From the NCBI GenBank assembly GCA_025060275.1, contig JANXCJ010000011.1, positions 1-24,683 on the forward strand: DNA of 24,683 nt, in the 5' to 3' direction. How positions within the stretch are numbered: the stretch's first letter is position 1; the number at the start of each line of letters is the position of its first letter. A program made the position numbers and the translations under genes. Below are positions 1 to 8,211 of the stretch, piece by piece. This DNA is from Bacteroidia bacterium. Its GTDB lineage: Bacteria; Bacteroidota; Bacteroidia; SpSt-205. The notes below the pieces were generated by a model. It had not been told where the DNA came from. It saw nothing but the letters and a program-made list of their open reading frames with translations, and made no database searches.

Positions 1-948
1 GTAGCTTAGAGAAGAGTAATGCAAAATCTTAGTTTTTACAAAACTGAAGATAAGGAGGGTCCATGCGGAGAGAAGTAGAATGGCTTGCGCAGGAGGGGGT
101 AGCTCCCGGAAACTCAAGCGCGTGGCTCCAAGCGCCCATATGGAGGCAGGTAGCATGCCTACTGCTACAGCTACTATGTGGTAATAAAAGGGTCCTCCAT
201 GTCCTGCATCAGAAGTAGTCAAGAGGCGCCACTGATAGGCAAAAAAATCAGAGATAAGATGGTGAGCTCTATTACAATACAGCAGAGCTATCCAGCTCCC
301 TACTATTAGCATGTAAGGAATAACAGCTATTGTACCTAATTTCAGCAGAGCTAACCCCTTTCTTTGAATAACTCCAAGACTTCCTACCGCTAAAGCGGGA
401 AGAAGGACGCCTACAGGTCCCTTTGTCAGCGTAGCTAAGGCTGATAAAACTCCCATGAGCAGTCCCCAGGGAGGGGAAAAGATGCCTCTACTACCAGCTA
501 TCGTGGCGCCTAACATGAAAAGATTGAATAAGGGGTCTATTAGACCGCTTCTGGCGTAGAAAGAGGGAAGGAGGGAAATACCATGGAGAAAAACCCAAGC
601 TACTCCAAATTCCGCTCTATGCCATGTCTTTCCTAAGAGAAAAAGAATGCTCAGGGTTAGGGTAGTAATTATTACATTGGGTATTCGGGCGCCCCATGCA
701 TTTTCCCCAAATACTCCCATAAAGGCTGATTGTATCCAAAAGAAAAGAGGGGGCTTCTCCCAGAAGGGTAAAAAGCCTATTTGAGGATATAAATACTCTC
801 CTGTTACTCTCATCTCTCGAGAGCATTCCGCAAAATTTACCTCGTCCCAGTCGTACAAGGGCACTTCGCCTATGCCGATAGACCAGGTAATAAAAAAGAA
901 GAGAATAAGAATAATCCCACTCTCAGTGCTGTGTCGCTGCCACCACAT
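1..948 (-). CDS. ArnT/PMT-like glycosyltransferase (GT39-type), C-terminus cut off by window edge
   Basis: An open frame of 316 codons runs from ATG at 948 off the left end without a stop. The product is a polytopic membrane protein: a first hydrophobic segment at about residues 11-27, then an exported loop with the acidic motif DWDE (33-36) and EKPPLFFW (64-71), followed by many hydrophobic helices and a late HYSSLSY near the edge. This is the layout of undecaprenyl/dolichyl-phosphate-sugar-dependent transferases (PMT_2/ArnT), where the acidic pair in the first loop is catalytic and a K-P-P motif follows. The family moves a sugar from a polyprenyl carrier to lipid A, protein or another acceptor; the acceptor cannot be told here. 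The start overlaps the 3' end of asd by 26 nt in another frame, so it is probably co-transcribed with recA and asd. Confidence 0.78.
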   Translation of the reverse strand, partial: MWWQRHSTESGIILILFFFITWSIGIGEVPLYDWDEVNFAECSREMRVTGEYLYPQIGFLPFWEKPPLFFWIQSAFMGVFGENAWGARIPNVIITTLTLSILFLLGKTWHRAEFGVAWVFLHGISLLPSFYARSGLIDPLFNLFMLGATIAGSRGIFSPPWGLLMGVLSALATLTKGPVGVLLPALAVGSLGVIQRKGLALLKLGTIAVIPYMLIVGSWIALLYCNRAHHLISDFFAYQWRLLTTSDAGHGGPFYYHIVAVAVGMLPASIWALGATRLSFRELPPPAQAILLLSAWTLLIFSFVKTKILHYSSLSY

Positions 949-1912
949 GTTGGGCTATTTGTAGAGCGTTGGTGGCAGCACCCTTGCGTAAGTTATCTGC
1001 TACTATCCAGAGATTAATTCCGCGCGGATGAGAGGTATCTCGTCGAATCCTTCCCACGAATACCTCATTTTGTCCTCCTACATACCTTGGCATAGGATAT
1101 TCATGCCGAGTAGGATTATCTTGGAGCACTATACCGGGGGCTTGTGCTAATACTTCTTTCACAGCCTCTAAGGGCGCTTCTTGCTTCAAGACTACATTTA
1201 CACTTTCGCTATGTCCTCCCAAGACAGGTACCCGCACGGCAGTGGCAGTTATAGGTAATGTAGGGTTGTCCAGAATTTTTCTTGTTTCCTTGATAATTTT
1301 CCATTCCTCTCTGGTGTAGCCCTCTTCCTCAAATACATCACATTGCGGGATGCAGTTTAGATCAATAGGATGAGGATATACAGAATGAGAAGCAACTCTA
1401 CCACTGCGTTCCGCCATGAGCTGCTCTACTGCCTTTTGTCCTGTGCCTGTAACAGCCTGATAAGTAGAGATGACTACCCTTTCTATCCCAAATGTTCTTT
1501 GTAAGGGCGCGATTACCACCACGAGCTGGATAGTAGAGCAGTTTGGATTTGCAATTAGGCGAGCTTGGCCTATGGAGGAGAGATTGACCTCAGGTACTAT
1601 TAAAGGCACATTCGGCTCTAAGCGCCAAGCCGAGGAATTGTCAATCACTATAGCGCCTTTTTCAACAAATCGTGGTGCCCATTCCCGACTTACGGAGGCT
1701 CCCGCAGAAAAGAAGACTATATCTAACTCTCGCCTTAAAAGGCTTTCCACAGATTCCACTAGCAACTCGCCTGTGCGAAAAGGAATACGGCTGCCTACTG
1801 ACCTATGGGAAGCAGCTCCGTATACTTCTGCCCTATCAAAGCCGTAGAGGGGCAAAGCCTGTAAAAAGGTGCGCCCTACTAAGCCCGTTACGCCGACTAC
1901 TCCTAAGCGCAT
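923..1912 (-). CDS. asd: aspartate-semialdehyde dehydrogenase
   Basis: 329-residue cytoplasmic enzyme reducing aspartyl phosphate to aspartate semialdehyde with NADPH, the branch-point step toward lysine/diaminopimelate, threonine and methionine. The nucleotide-binding loop GVTGLVG is at 7-13, the active-site cysteine is C125 in ANPNCSTIQ, substrate-binding YQAVTG is at 151-156, and the acid/base histidine is H234 in RVPVLGGHSESV. Length is normal for the family. It starts 3 nt after the recA stop and overlaps the downstream glycosyltransferase, so it sits inside a recA-asd-glycosyltransferase transcription unit. No promoter of its own was seen. Confidence 0.95.
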   Translation of the reverse strand: MRLGVVGVTGLVGRTFLQALPLYGFDRAEVYGAASHRSVGSRIPFRTGELLVESVESLLRRELDIVFFSAGASVSREWAPRFVEKGAIVIDNSSAWRLEPNVPLIVPEVNLSSIGQARLIANPNCSTIQLVVVIAPLQRTFGIERVVISTYQAVTGTGQKAVEQLMAERSGRVASHSVYPHPIDLNCIPQCDVFEEEGYTREEWKIIKETRKILDNPTLPITATAVRVPVLGGHSESVNVVLKQEAPLEAVKEVLAQAPGIVLQDNPTRHEYPMPRYVGGQNEVFVGRIRRDTSHPRGINLWIVADNLRKGAATNALQIAQHVVAATQH

Positions 1913-1915
1913 TCA

Positions 1916-2980
1916 CTAAAGTTCCGTATCCTCTATAGGTGATATAGCCACCTGCAGGTCTCTACTTTGCGTAAGTAAAGGACGAATTTGGGCTTCCAGT
2001 TCGTCTGCAAGCTCGGGGTGGTCCCTGAGGAATACACGCAGGTTTTCGCGTCCCTGAGCCAACTTCTGCCCTCCATAGCTGAACCATGAACCCGACTTCT
2101 GGATAACCCCCAACTGTACTCCTAAGTCTATGATTTCGCCTACTTTGGATATACCCTCTCCGTAAAGTATATCAAATTCTGCCATCTTGAAGGGAGGGGC
2201 TACTTTGTTTTTCACTACTTTGACTCTTACTCTGTGTCCAATTACGTCTGTCCCCTCCTTCACTGCTGCGATTCTTCTGACATCTAAGCGGACAGAGGCA
2301 TAGAATTTCAGGGCATTGCCTCCTGTGGTGGTCTCTGTAGGGCCGTACATGGCTAAACCTCCTATCTTTTCGCGAAGCTGATTGATAAAAATAGCGATAC
2401 AGCGGGTTCTTGAAATGCTGGCGGTGAGTTTGCGTAGGGCTTGGGACATAAGGCGCGCTTGTAGCCCCATTTTAGCATCTCCCATTTCTCCTTCCAGCTC
2501 TGCTTTAGGCACGAGGGCAGCTACAGAGTCTATCACTACCACATCAATAGCGCCAGAGCGAATGAGAGAGTCAGCTATTTCCAGAGCCTGCTCTCCATAG
2601 TCAGGTTGGGAGATAATAAGGGAATGAGTGTCTATGCCTAACTTCTGGGCATAGAGGGGATCGAAGGCGTGTTCTGCATCTATAAAAGCTGCCAAGCCGC
2701 CTTGCTTGTTTGCTTCTGCAATTGCATGGAGAGCTAAAGTGGTCTTACCTGAGGCTTCAGGTCCATATATCTCAACTATTCTACCCCGAGGAAGCCCTCC
2801 CACACCTAAAGCTGCATCTAATGCCAGAGACCCTGTAGAGATTACTTCAATAGCTTGCTCACCCCGCTCATCTAACTTCATTACGCTACCTTTCCCATAT
2901 TCTTTCTCTAATTTCTGGAGGGTAGCCTGTAGGAGCTTTTGCTTTTCTTCTGAGGAAGTGGGCATTTTTTCAGCTGCCAT
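1916..2980 (-). CDS. recA: recombinase RecA
   Basis: 354-residue RecA: ATP-dependent strand exchange and homologous repair. Seen are Walker A GPEASGKT (73-80), the catalytic glutamate in DAEHAFDP (E104), Walker B VVVIDSVAAL, loop L1 region EGEMGDAKMGLQAR, the ATP-cap region and the C-terminal FSYGG...GREN segment. I chose ATG 2980 (MAAEKMPTSS). The same frame is open to 3190, but that stretch is antisense to the divergent FAH gene and does not resemble RecA; 2965 is a second possible start. The L2 loop reads KIGGLAMYGPTETTTGG (206-221), which is two residues longer than the usual KIGVMFGNPETTTGG and has Tyr where E. coli has Phe203. A TACCTTTG promoter element lies 8 nt before the start. Confidence 0.97.
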   Translation of the reverse strand: MAAEKMPTSSEEKQKLLQATLQKLEKEYGKGSVMKLDERGEQAIEVISTGSLALDAALGVGGLPRGRIVEIYGPEASGKTTLALHAIAEANKQGGLAAFIDAEHAFDPLYAQKLGIDTHSLIISQPDYGEQALEIADSLIRSGAIDVVVIDSVAALVPKAELEGEMGDAKMGLQARLMSQALRKLTASISRTRCIAIFINQLREKIGGLAMYGPTETTTGGNALKFYASVRLDVRRIAAVKEGTDVIGHRVRVKVVKNKVAPPFKMAEFDILYGEGISKVGEIIDLGVQLGVIQKSGSWFSYGGQKLAQGRENLRVFLRDHPELADELEAQIRPLLTQSRDLQVAISPIEDTEL

Positions 2981-2998
2981 ACCTTTGTCAAAGGTATG
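2978..2998. promoter_or_regulatory. Palindromic divergent promoter between recA and the FAH gene
   Basis: The 15-bp gap between the two start codons is a perfect inverted repeat, ACCTTTG-T-CAAAGGT. It extends through both start codons (CAT on the left, ATG on the right) to 10-bp arms around T2988. Each arm contains TACCTTTG, matching the Bacteroidota -7 element TAnnTTTG, once per strand (2980-2987 plus; 2996-2989 minus). Each element ends 8 nt before its own ATG, so both messages should start at or within a few bases of the start codon. It could also be a dimeric repressor site; the sequence alone does not decide. Confidence 0.7.
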
Positions 2999-3988
2999 AA
3001 GTTCGTGCGTTTTGTCTGGCAGAATGAAGAGGGAGTCGGACTGCTGGGTCCTACGGGGGAGTTTGTTCTCTCTCTTTCTGCAGTAGGACGGGTAGTGGGG
3101 CGTAATTTTCCCTTTCGGGATATGGAGACATACATCCAGAATAGACTTTGCTATGAAGCGTGGGTAGAGTGGGTGTATAATCGTTATCACTTAAGAGGGG
3201 ATTTTGAAGAGCTGCAAGTGCCTTATGCAGTAGTGAGGGTTCTTTCGCCCATTCGTCGTCCTGTAAGCCTGCGAGATGGATACGCTTTTCGTCAGCATGT
3301 AGAAGCTGCCCGTCGCAATCGCGGGCTGCCGATGATTCCGGAGTTTGATCAGTTTCCTGTCTTTTACTTTTCCAATCCCTTAGCCATTACAGGGCCTGGC
3401 CCTATTTATGTGGAACCCCGACACTTAGAAAAGTTAGACTTTGAATTAGAGGTAGCTATCGTGCTGGGTAAATCAGGTAGGAATATCCCAGCGCATCAGG
3501 CTGACTCGTACATCTTCGGCTACATGCTTATGAATGACTGGAGCGCACGAGCTCTCCAAATGGAAGAGATGAAGCTTAATTTAGGGCCTGCAAAAGGTAA
3601 GGATTTTGCTACTAGTTTGGGTCCTTGGCTTGTAACTCCTGATGAGCTTGAGCCCTATAAAGTATCTTCACCTCCTGGGCACGTAGGGAATGCTTATAAG
3701 ATTGCCCTACAGGCTGAGCTCAATAACAAGCCTATAAGCTATGGTTACCTCTCAGACATGAGCTGGACCTTCGCAGAGATCATAGAGCGGGTAAGCTATG
3801 GGGTAGAAGTCCTGCCAGGTGAAGTAATTGGCTCTGGCACAGTAGGTACAGGCTGCCTTCTGGAGATTAATGGGAGGCAAAAGCAGGAAAACCCAGAGGC
3901 ACCCGAGACTTGGTTAGCTGTAGGGGATGAGGTCCTCCTAATAGGGCAAGAGCTGGGTGCTTTAGTTAACAAAATAGAAAGTGCATGA
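2996..3988 (+). CDS. fumarylacetoacetate hydrolase (FAH) family protein
   Basis: 330-residue cytoplasmic enzyme of the FAH fold, a divalent-metal-dependent family that hydrolyses C-C bonds in beta-diketo acids or decarboxylates/isomerises related acids. Metal ligands are visible as the E-x-E pair E150/E152 (KLDFELEVAI) and D181 (MNDWSAR), with KGKDF around K202. D94 and H101 in SLRDGYAFRQHVE have the 7-residue spacing of the Asp/His pair (D126/H133) of true fumarylacetoacetases. The C-terminal part has the family motif GEVIGSGTVGTGC. No other tyrosine-catabolism gene is nearby, so the substrate is open. It starts in the palindromic promoter shared with recA; 28 nt separate its end from the next gene. 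Confidence 0.88.
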   Translation: MKFVRFVWQNEEGVGLLGPTGEFVLSLSAVGRVVGRNFPFRDMETYIQNRLCYEAWVEWVYNRYHLRGDFEELQVPYAVVRVLSPIRRPVSLRDGYAFRQHVEAARRNRGLPMIPEFDQFPVFYFSNPLAITGPGPIYVEPRHLEKLDFELEVAIVLGKSGRNIPAHQADSYIFGYMLMNDWSARALQMEEMKLNLGPAKGKDFATSLGPWLVTPDELEPYKVSSPPGHVGNAYKIALQAELNNKPISYGYLSDMSWTFAEIIERVSYGVEVLPGEVIGSGTVGTGCLLEINGRQKQENPEAPETWLAVGDEVLLIGQELGALVNKIESA

Positions 3989-4004
3989 GAGCTAGAGGCT
4001 TGCC

Positions 4005-4012
4005 TAAATTTG
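4005..4012 (+). promoter_or_regulatory. TAnnTTTG promoter element for the TPR gene
   Basis: TAAATTTG ends 4 nt before ATG 4017. In Bacteroidota the -7 box lies about 4-7 nt before the transcription start, so the mRNA would begin at about the A of the start codon. No clear -33 TTTG was found at the usual spacing. Confidence 0.55.
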
Positions 4013-4016
4013 CAGC

Positions 4017-6731
4017 ATGAGGTGGGTACTCAGTATTGCTTTTCTGGGTGGGAGCGCTATCGCTCAGATAGATATTCTTAGTGTGGGGAGGGTAGTGCAG
4101 GTGGGATACCAGCTTTACAAGCTCTACATGGAGAAGCACATCGGAAAACGGCAGCAGCTGGATAGTGCTCTTAAGCTTGTTAGAGAAGGTCTCCAGCGAC
4201 TCAATCCGGAGATGGTTTCAGGCGCAGTGGAAATAATTGCCAAACTCAACCCTAACCAGCAAAAGGCAGTTCAGCTCATGCAGGCGATGGCTTATGTGAT
4301 GGCAGGTCGTCCGGAGGTAGCCCGCAAGAAGCTTGAGCTTCTCCTCACTTCTCCCCTTCCTCCAAAGTTTCAGCCACTCAGGAGAGTAATAGAAGGATGG
4401 ACGGCTCTCCGAGAGAAGAGATACGAGGAGGCGAAGACTATATTCCTCTCGCTTATAGATCAATCTAAGCTGGATACTTTTCCTACAGTGTATTGGGGAC
4501 TTGCAGAAATTGCTCTACGAGAGCGTAGTTTTGAAGAAGCTGAAAAATATGCCAAGGAAGCCCTTGCTCTCGCACCTATGGACCCTCAAAGCTATACTCT
4601 ACTGGGGGAGATTTACTTAGCACAAAGTCGCTACACAGAGAGTGAGAAAGCCTATAAAGAGGTAATTGCAAGAGGCTTGTCCTCGGCCTCAGCTCTTGTG
4701 GGGTTAGGTAAGCTCTATCTTTATGTTACGCACCGATTTGTAGATGCTCGTCAAAAGTTTGAAGAGGCACTTCATTTGGAACCCCATCTGGTAGATGCGC
4801 ATTTAGGAATAGTTCTCAGCTATCTGGCAGATGATAGGCCAAGAGAAGCTCAGAATTACTTGCAGGCTCATAGTAGCCAGTTTCTGTCGGCAGATTTTCA
4901 TGTTCTTAGAGGTATTATCTCTTTTCACGAGGGCGAATGTGCAAAGAAGGTCCTTTTTCCTAGTGCTTCGGACCAGCTTTGTCAGGAAGCCTTGAAACAT
5001 ATTCATGAATTTGTACGCCTTAGCCAGGTAGACCCTGTAGCCTATGTAGCTTTATCTGACTCTATCCTGAAGTTTGGGCTTTGGTCAGCCGTGGCTGTAG
5101 AAGATCACGGTAAAAAACAAGAATTCTGTAAGCTATTAGCTATTTGCGATGAAAAGACGGGACAACCTCCTGTGTCAGACCCTATAGGAGCAGCGATTCG
5201 TGCAAAAACCGAGGCTGAAAAAGGAAGCTGGACTGAGGTGCTCAAACTGCTGAAACCCCATGTAGAAAAAGAGGGCTCACTCCTCCCATATGGCGCTTAC
5301 ACATTATATGGTATAGCCCTGTGGGAATCAGCACCTGATAATAAGAGGGAGGCATTTAAGTACATAAGCAAAGAACCTCCTAATCGGTGCATGGAAAATG
5401 GCTTCCTTCGCGCTTCTTACATTATCAAGAATAATCTAAGAGACCCTCTCACACCGGAATTGAAAAACTCTATAAAGAGCCCTAAACTTCTGCAAAATTA
5501 TGCCTCCAAGTCCATACATGCACTGAATTTAGCTCAGATAGCGCTGCGCAATAATGGAGATACTACCGAAGCACAAAGACTATTAGAGAGTATCCTCAGC
5601 ATAGAATTTGACATGGCGGGTGAGAGAAGGCATGGAAAAGCTTCTTGTGAAGCCCATAAACTGCTATTTGATATTCATCTTAGTAGAGGTCGCATCCAAG
5701 AGGCGGAGAGAGAGCTGGAGGGAGCAGATAAAAAGTGTTATGATTCGGATTCCGAATTGCCTTATAAGCGACTTCGCCTTATGTATGCCAAAAAGGACTC
5801 TGCTCAGGCGGATAGAGAGCTAATCAGCTTAGTTCCTTCTGGGGAAAAGGTAGGTGAGTTAGAGCGAATGGGCTTCAGAGATTTAGCTGTCAGAGCGAGA
5901 ATGCTCTACTCAGCTAAGCAGAGCAATATAGTTGCTACGCCTTCTAATACTTCAGACAAAGGGACATCAAACTCCTCTAAGCAGGAGTTTCAGGGCTCCT
6001 CTGCTAACTGGGAATATTCCAGTGGCTTTTTCCGTCCCCCGTCATCCTCCTCGGCAGCTCCTTCTGCAACAGAAAAGGCATCTAGCCTTTCTCATTCTGC
6101 CAGAGGAACTTATGACCTATACTATGGTCAGTGGATGGATACGCTATATGAGTACCTTTTCTTGGGAGATGCTAAGCTTATGCGCGTTCTGGAACGCTTT
6201 ACGGCTGCGTACCCTCATCTGAGCGCCTTAGCAAATGAAATCAGAGGATTGTACTATCTTGAGGAGGGGGAGATAGAGAAAGCTATTAACTATCTACGAT
6301 TAGCCTATCAAAATAGTGCTGCTGATGAGATGCTGGGAAGTCGCAATTGGCTAGAGGCGATAGGGCTATCAGAGCTTCCCCCCATTTCCAATCCTAAGCT
6401 GCGTAGGGGGATTGTCTTGGTAGGTGTATTTAGATATCAGGGGGACTATTCCCGAGCTAATAATCTGCTTATAGAGCTTATAAAAGACCACAAGGTAGAA
6501 TTATTAAACTATCTTATACAGCTATTTCAGCAAGTTCCTACAGAATTTATGGAGGAGGTGGAGCATTTAGCTGAGCAGCATCCCATTATGCTCAAGAGCC
6601 TTATAACTACGATCTTAGTTGAGGTACCCCGAGAAGGAGAAATCCTACGAAGGTTGATTATGGAAAGAGGCAGTTCCAATAAGGTAAGAGATATTCTCGT
6701 GCAAGCTCAGAAGGAGGTTAGCAATCGCTAG
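4017..6731 (+). CDS. Secreted tetratricopeptide-repeat protein
   Basis: 904 residues with a signal peptide (MRWVLSIAFLGGSAIA, predicted cut before Q17). TPR units are clear from about residue 85 to 300, with the alternating Trp/Gly/Ala/Pro pattern of paired helices (for example YWGLAEIALRERSFEEAEKY, then ALALAPMDPQSYTLLGEIYL). A Cys-containing middle part follows, then a Ser/Pro/Thr-rich low-complexity linker at about 635-695, then a second helical repeat region to the end. TPR proteins are scaffolds for protein contacts; in Bacteroidota many are periplasmic. No catalytic motif was seen and no specific family was recognised. It is transcribed from its own promoter and converges with the short-chain dehydrogenase gene, leaving only 9 bp between the stops. 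Confidence 0.85.
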   Translation: MRWVLSIAFLGGSAIAQIDILSVGRVVQVGYQLYKLYMEKHIGKRQQLDSALKLVREGLQRLNPEMVSGAVEIIAKLNPNQQKAVQLMQAMAYVMAGRPEVARKKLELLLTSPLPPKFQPLRRVIEGWTALREKRYEEAKTIFLSLIDQSKLDTFPTVYWGLAEIALRERSFEEAEKYAKEALALAPMDPQSYTLLGEIYLAQSRYTESEKAYKEVIARGLSSASALVGLGKLYLYVTHRFVDARQKFEEALHLEPHLVDAHLGIVLSYLADDRPREAQNYLQAHSSQFLSADFHVLRGIISFHEGECAKKVLFPSASDQLCQEALKHIHEFVRLSQVDPVAYVALSDSILKFGLWSAVAVEDHGKKQEFCKLLAICDEKTGQPPVSDPIGAAIRAKTEAEKGSWTEVLKLLKPHVEKEGSLLPYGAYTLYGIALWESAPDNKREAFKYISKEPPNRCMENGFLRASYIIKNNLRDPLTPELKNSIKSPKLLQNYASKSIHALNLAQIALRNNGDTTEAQRLLESILSIEFDMAGERRHGKASCEAHKLLFDIHLSRGRIQEAERELEGADKKCYDSDSELPYKRLRLMYAKKDSAQADRELISLVPSGEKVGELERMGFRDLAVRARMLYSAKQSNIVATPSNTSDKGTSNSSKQEFQGSSANWEYSSGFFRPPSSSSAAPSATEKASSLSHSARGTYDLYYGQWMDTLYEYLFLGDAKLMRVLERFTAAYPHLSALANEIRGLYYLEEGEIEKAINYLRLAYQNSAADEMLGSRNWLEAIGLSELPPISNPKLRRGIVLVGVFRYQGDYSRANNLLIELIKDHKVELLNYLIQLFQQVPTEFMEEVEHLAEQHPIMLKSLITTILVEVPREGEILRRLIMERGSSNKVRDILVQAQKEVSNR

Positions 6732-6740
6732 TTAGGACCT

Positions 6741-7433
6741 TTAGGTATCCAAGATATCTCCTTGTAAGGGTCGCATTATGATTTCCTCTACCACTGCTTG
6801 GGAGGGAAGGTGGGCTATGCACCATAGAAGCTCTGCCACTGCTTCAGGGGAAATGAAGCGATCTGAGGCATGAGGCGTCCCTTTCCAGGAATCTGTATAA
6901 GTTGCTCCTAAAATGAGTGCGGATACTCTTATGCCATGGGGCATAAGCTGGAGGCGCAAATTACGAGAAAGGGAAAGCAAGGCAGCTTTAGCTATGCTGT
7001 ATGCGCTCCCCTTAGGATAGGCGGTCAGACTAGCAGTAGAGGCTATGTTTATGATGAGCCCACGTTTCTGAGCCAAGAAGCGAGGAAGCATGCGCTTAGT
7101 CAGGTAATATGCACTATGCAAGTTAATAGCTATCATCTCTTCATATATACTATCTGTCTCATCGGTTATGCGGCTTGCTGAGAAGGAACCTGCATTATTT
7201 ATGAGAATATCTAAATCCACATATTTCCCAAGAATATAATCTGCAAATGCAAAAGCCTCCTCCTTGTTAGCTAAGTTATAGCAGCTTATATCCCAGGTGG
7301 GATGTAATTCGGATATAGCTTTCACTCTTTCAGGGTTTCTCCCGCATCCGACTATAGTATAGGCCTTTTCAAATTTTTGGGCTATGCTATAGCCGATTCC
7401 CCTTGTAACGCCTGTTATGACAGCTACAGCCAT
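6741..7433 (-). CDS. short-chain dehydrogenase/reductase (SDR), sepiapterin-reductase-like
   Basis: 230-residue classical SDR. The cofactor loop TGVTRGIG is at 7-14, NNAG at 79-82, and the catalytic Ser-Tyr-Lys as S132, Y145, K149 (YSIAK). The Gly-rich loop followed by an Arg suggests NADP(H). The substrate cannot be read from sequence; the resemblance to sepiapterin reductases and the position in a unit with folP make a pterin or other carbonyl substrate possible, which is inference. It starts 1 nt after the cdaA stop and is the last gene of the five-gene minus-strand unit. Confidence 0.85.
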   Translation of the reverse strand: MAVAVITGVTRGIGYSIAQKFEKAYTIVGCGRNPERVKAISELHPTWDISCYNLANKEEAFAFADYILGKYVDLDILINNAGSFSASRITDETDSIYEEMIAINLHSAYYLTKRMLPRFLAQKRGLIINIASTASLTAYPKGSAYSIAKAALLSLSRNLRLQLMPHGIRVSALILGATYTDSWKGTPHASDRFISPEAVAELLWCIAHLPSQAVVEEIIMRPLQGDILDT

Positions 7434-7434
7434 T

Positions 7435-8211
7435 TTATGGGCGAAGATAGAAGCTAATAAGCTGTTTCTTAATTTCTAAAGGTAGGGCTCTTCGTAGCTC
7501 ACCTCGCTGGGCTATGGATATTAGCCCTGTTTCTTCGGATACTACTAAGGTCATAGCATCTGCTTGTTCTGTAATACCGATTGCAGCTCTGTGGCGCTGT
7601 CCTAAGGTCTGTGGTAAGTCCAGCCTCTCACTCAGAGGCAGCGTGCAACGAACTGCGACTATTTTATCACCCCTTACGATGGCGGCCCCATCGTGTAGGG
7701 GGCTTCTTTTCTCAAATATTACTAAAAACATGCGTGCTTCTACAGGCATTTGTACAGCATCTCCCGTCTGAATAAAGGTGTTTAGGTCATCATTACCCTC
7801 TATGACTATAAGAGCTCCCAAGTTATTCCTTGCTAAAAGTTGTAACGACTCTATCAGTTCCTCCGCTAATTTTTCTGCCTTTTCTTCGGTAATGACGCCT
7901 TTGCGGAGAAAACCTAACCCAGGTAGGAGGCGCACACTGTAAAGGAGGCGGCGCAGTTCAGGTGCCATAAGGACTGCTAATACCAGACCTATCCATGTAA
8001 GTAGATTCTTCAGTAGAAAGGAAGTTGCGAGTAGTCCTAAAAGGCTCGTTATTTTCAAGAAAATAGTAAGAATTAAGAGAAAAAGGGCAACTCCTAATAG
8101 GTTCGTTCGGTAAAACCAACGTAGGGCGCCATATAGCAGGAGGGCTAAGAGGAGAATATCTATTCCATCTCGCCATGTGATAGGGATAAGCCCTATGCGA
8201 AAGATTTCCAT
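7435..8211 (-). CDS. cdaA: diadenylate cyclase CdaA (c-di-AMP synthase)
   Basis: 258 residues. Three hydrophobic segments at about 18-33, 40-58 and 62-85 anchor the protein in the inner membrane, followed by a short linker and a DAC domain. The two hallmark motifs are intact: DGA in SPLHDGAAIV (174-176) and RHR in LGQRHRAAIG (206-208), so it should condense two ATP to c-di-AMP, a second messenger for potassium/osmotic and wall homeostasis. The start overlaps the end of folP by 19 nt, which points to translational coupling. In Firmicutes cdaA sits with cdaR and glmM; here it is coupled to folP instead, and no CdaR was seen. Confidence 0.93.
   Translation of the reverse strand: MEIFRIGLIPITWRDGIDILLLALLLYGALRWFYRTNLLGVALFLLILTIFLKITSLLGLLATSFLLKNLLTWIGLVLAVLMAPELRRLLYSVRLLPGLGFLRKGVITEEKAEKLAEELIESLQLLARNNLGALIVIEGNDDLNTFIQTGDAVQMPVEARMFLVIFEKRSPLHDGAAIVRGDKIVAVRCTLPLSERLDLPQTLGQRHRAAIGITEQADAMTLVVSEETGLISIAQRGELRRALPLEIKKQLISFYLRP

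Noticed and set aside
2981..3190. Extra 70-residue N-terminal extension on RecA (start at 3190)
   Set aside because: It is antisense to the FAH gene, does not resemble RecA, and would leave the FAH gene and recA without the palindromic promoter that fits both starts.
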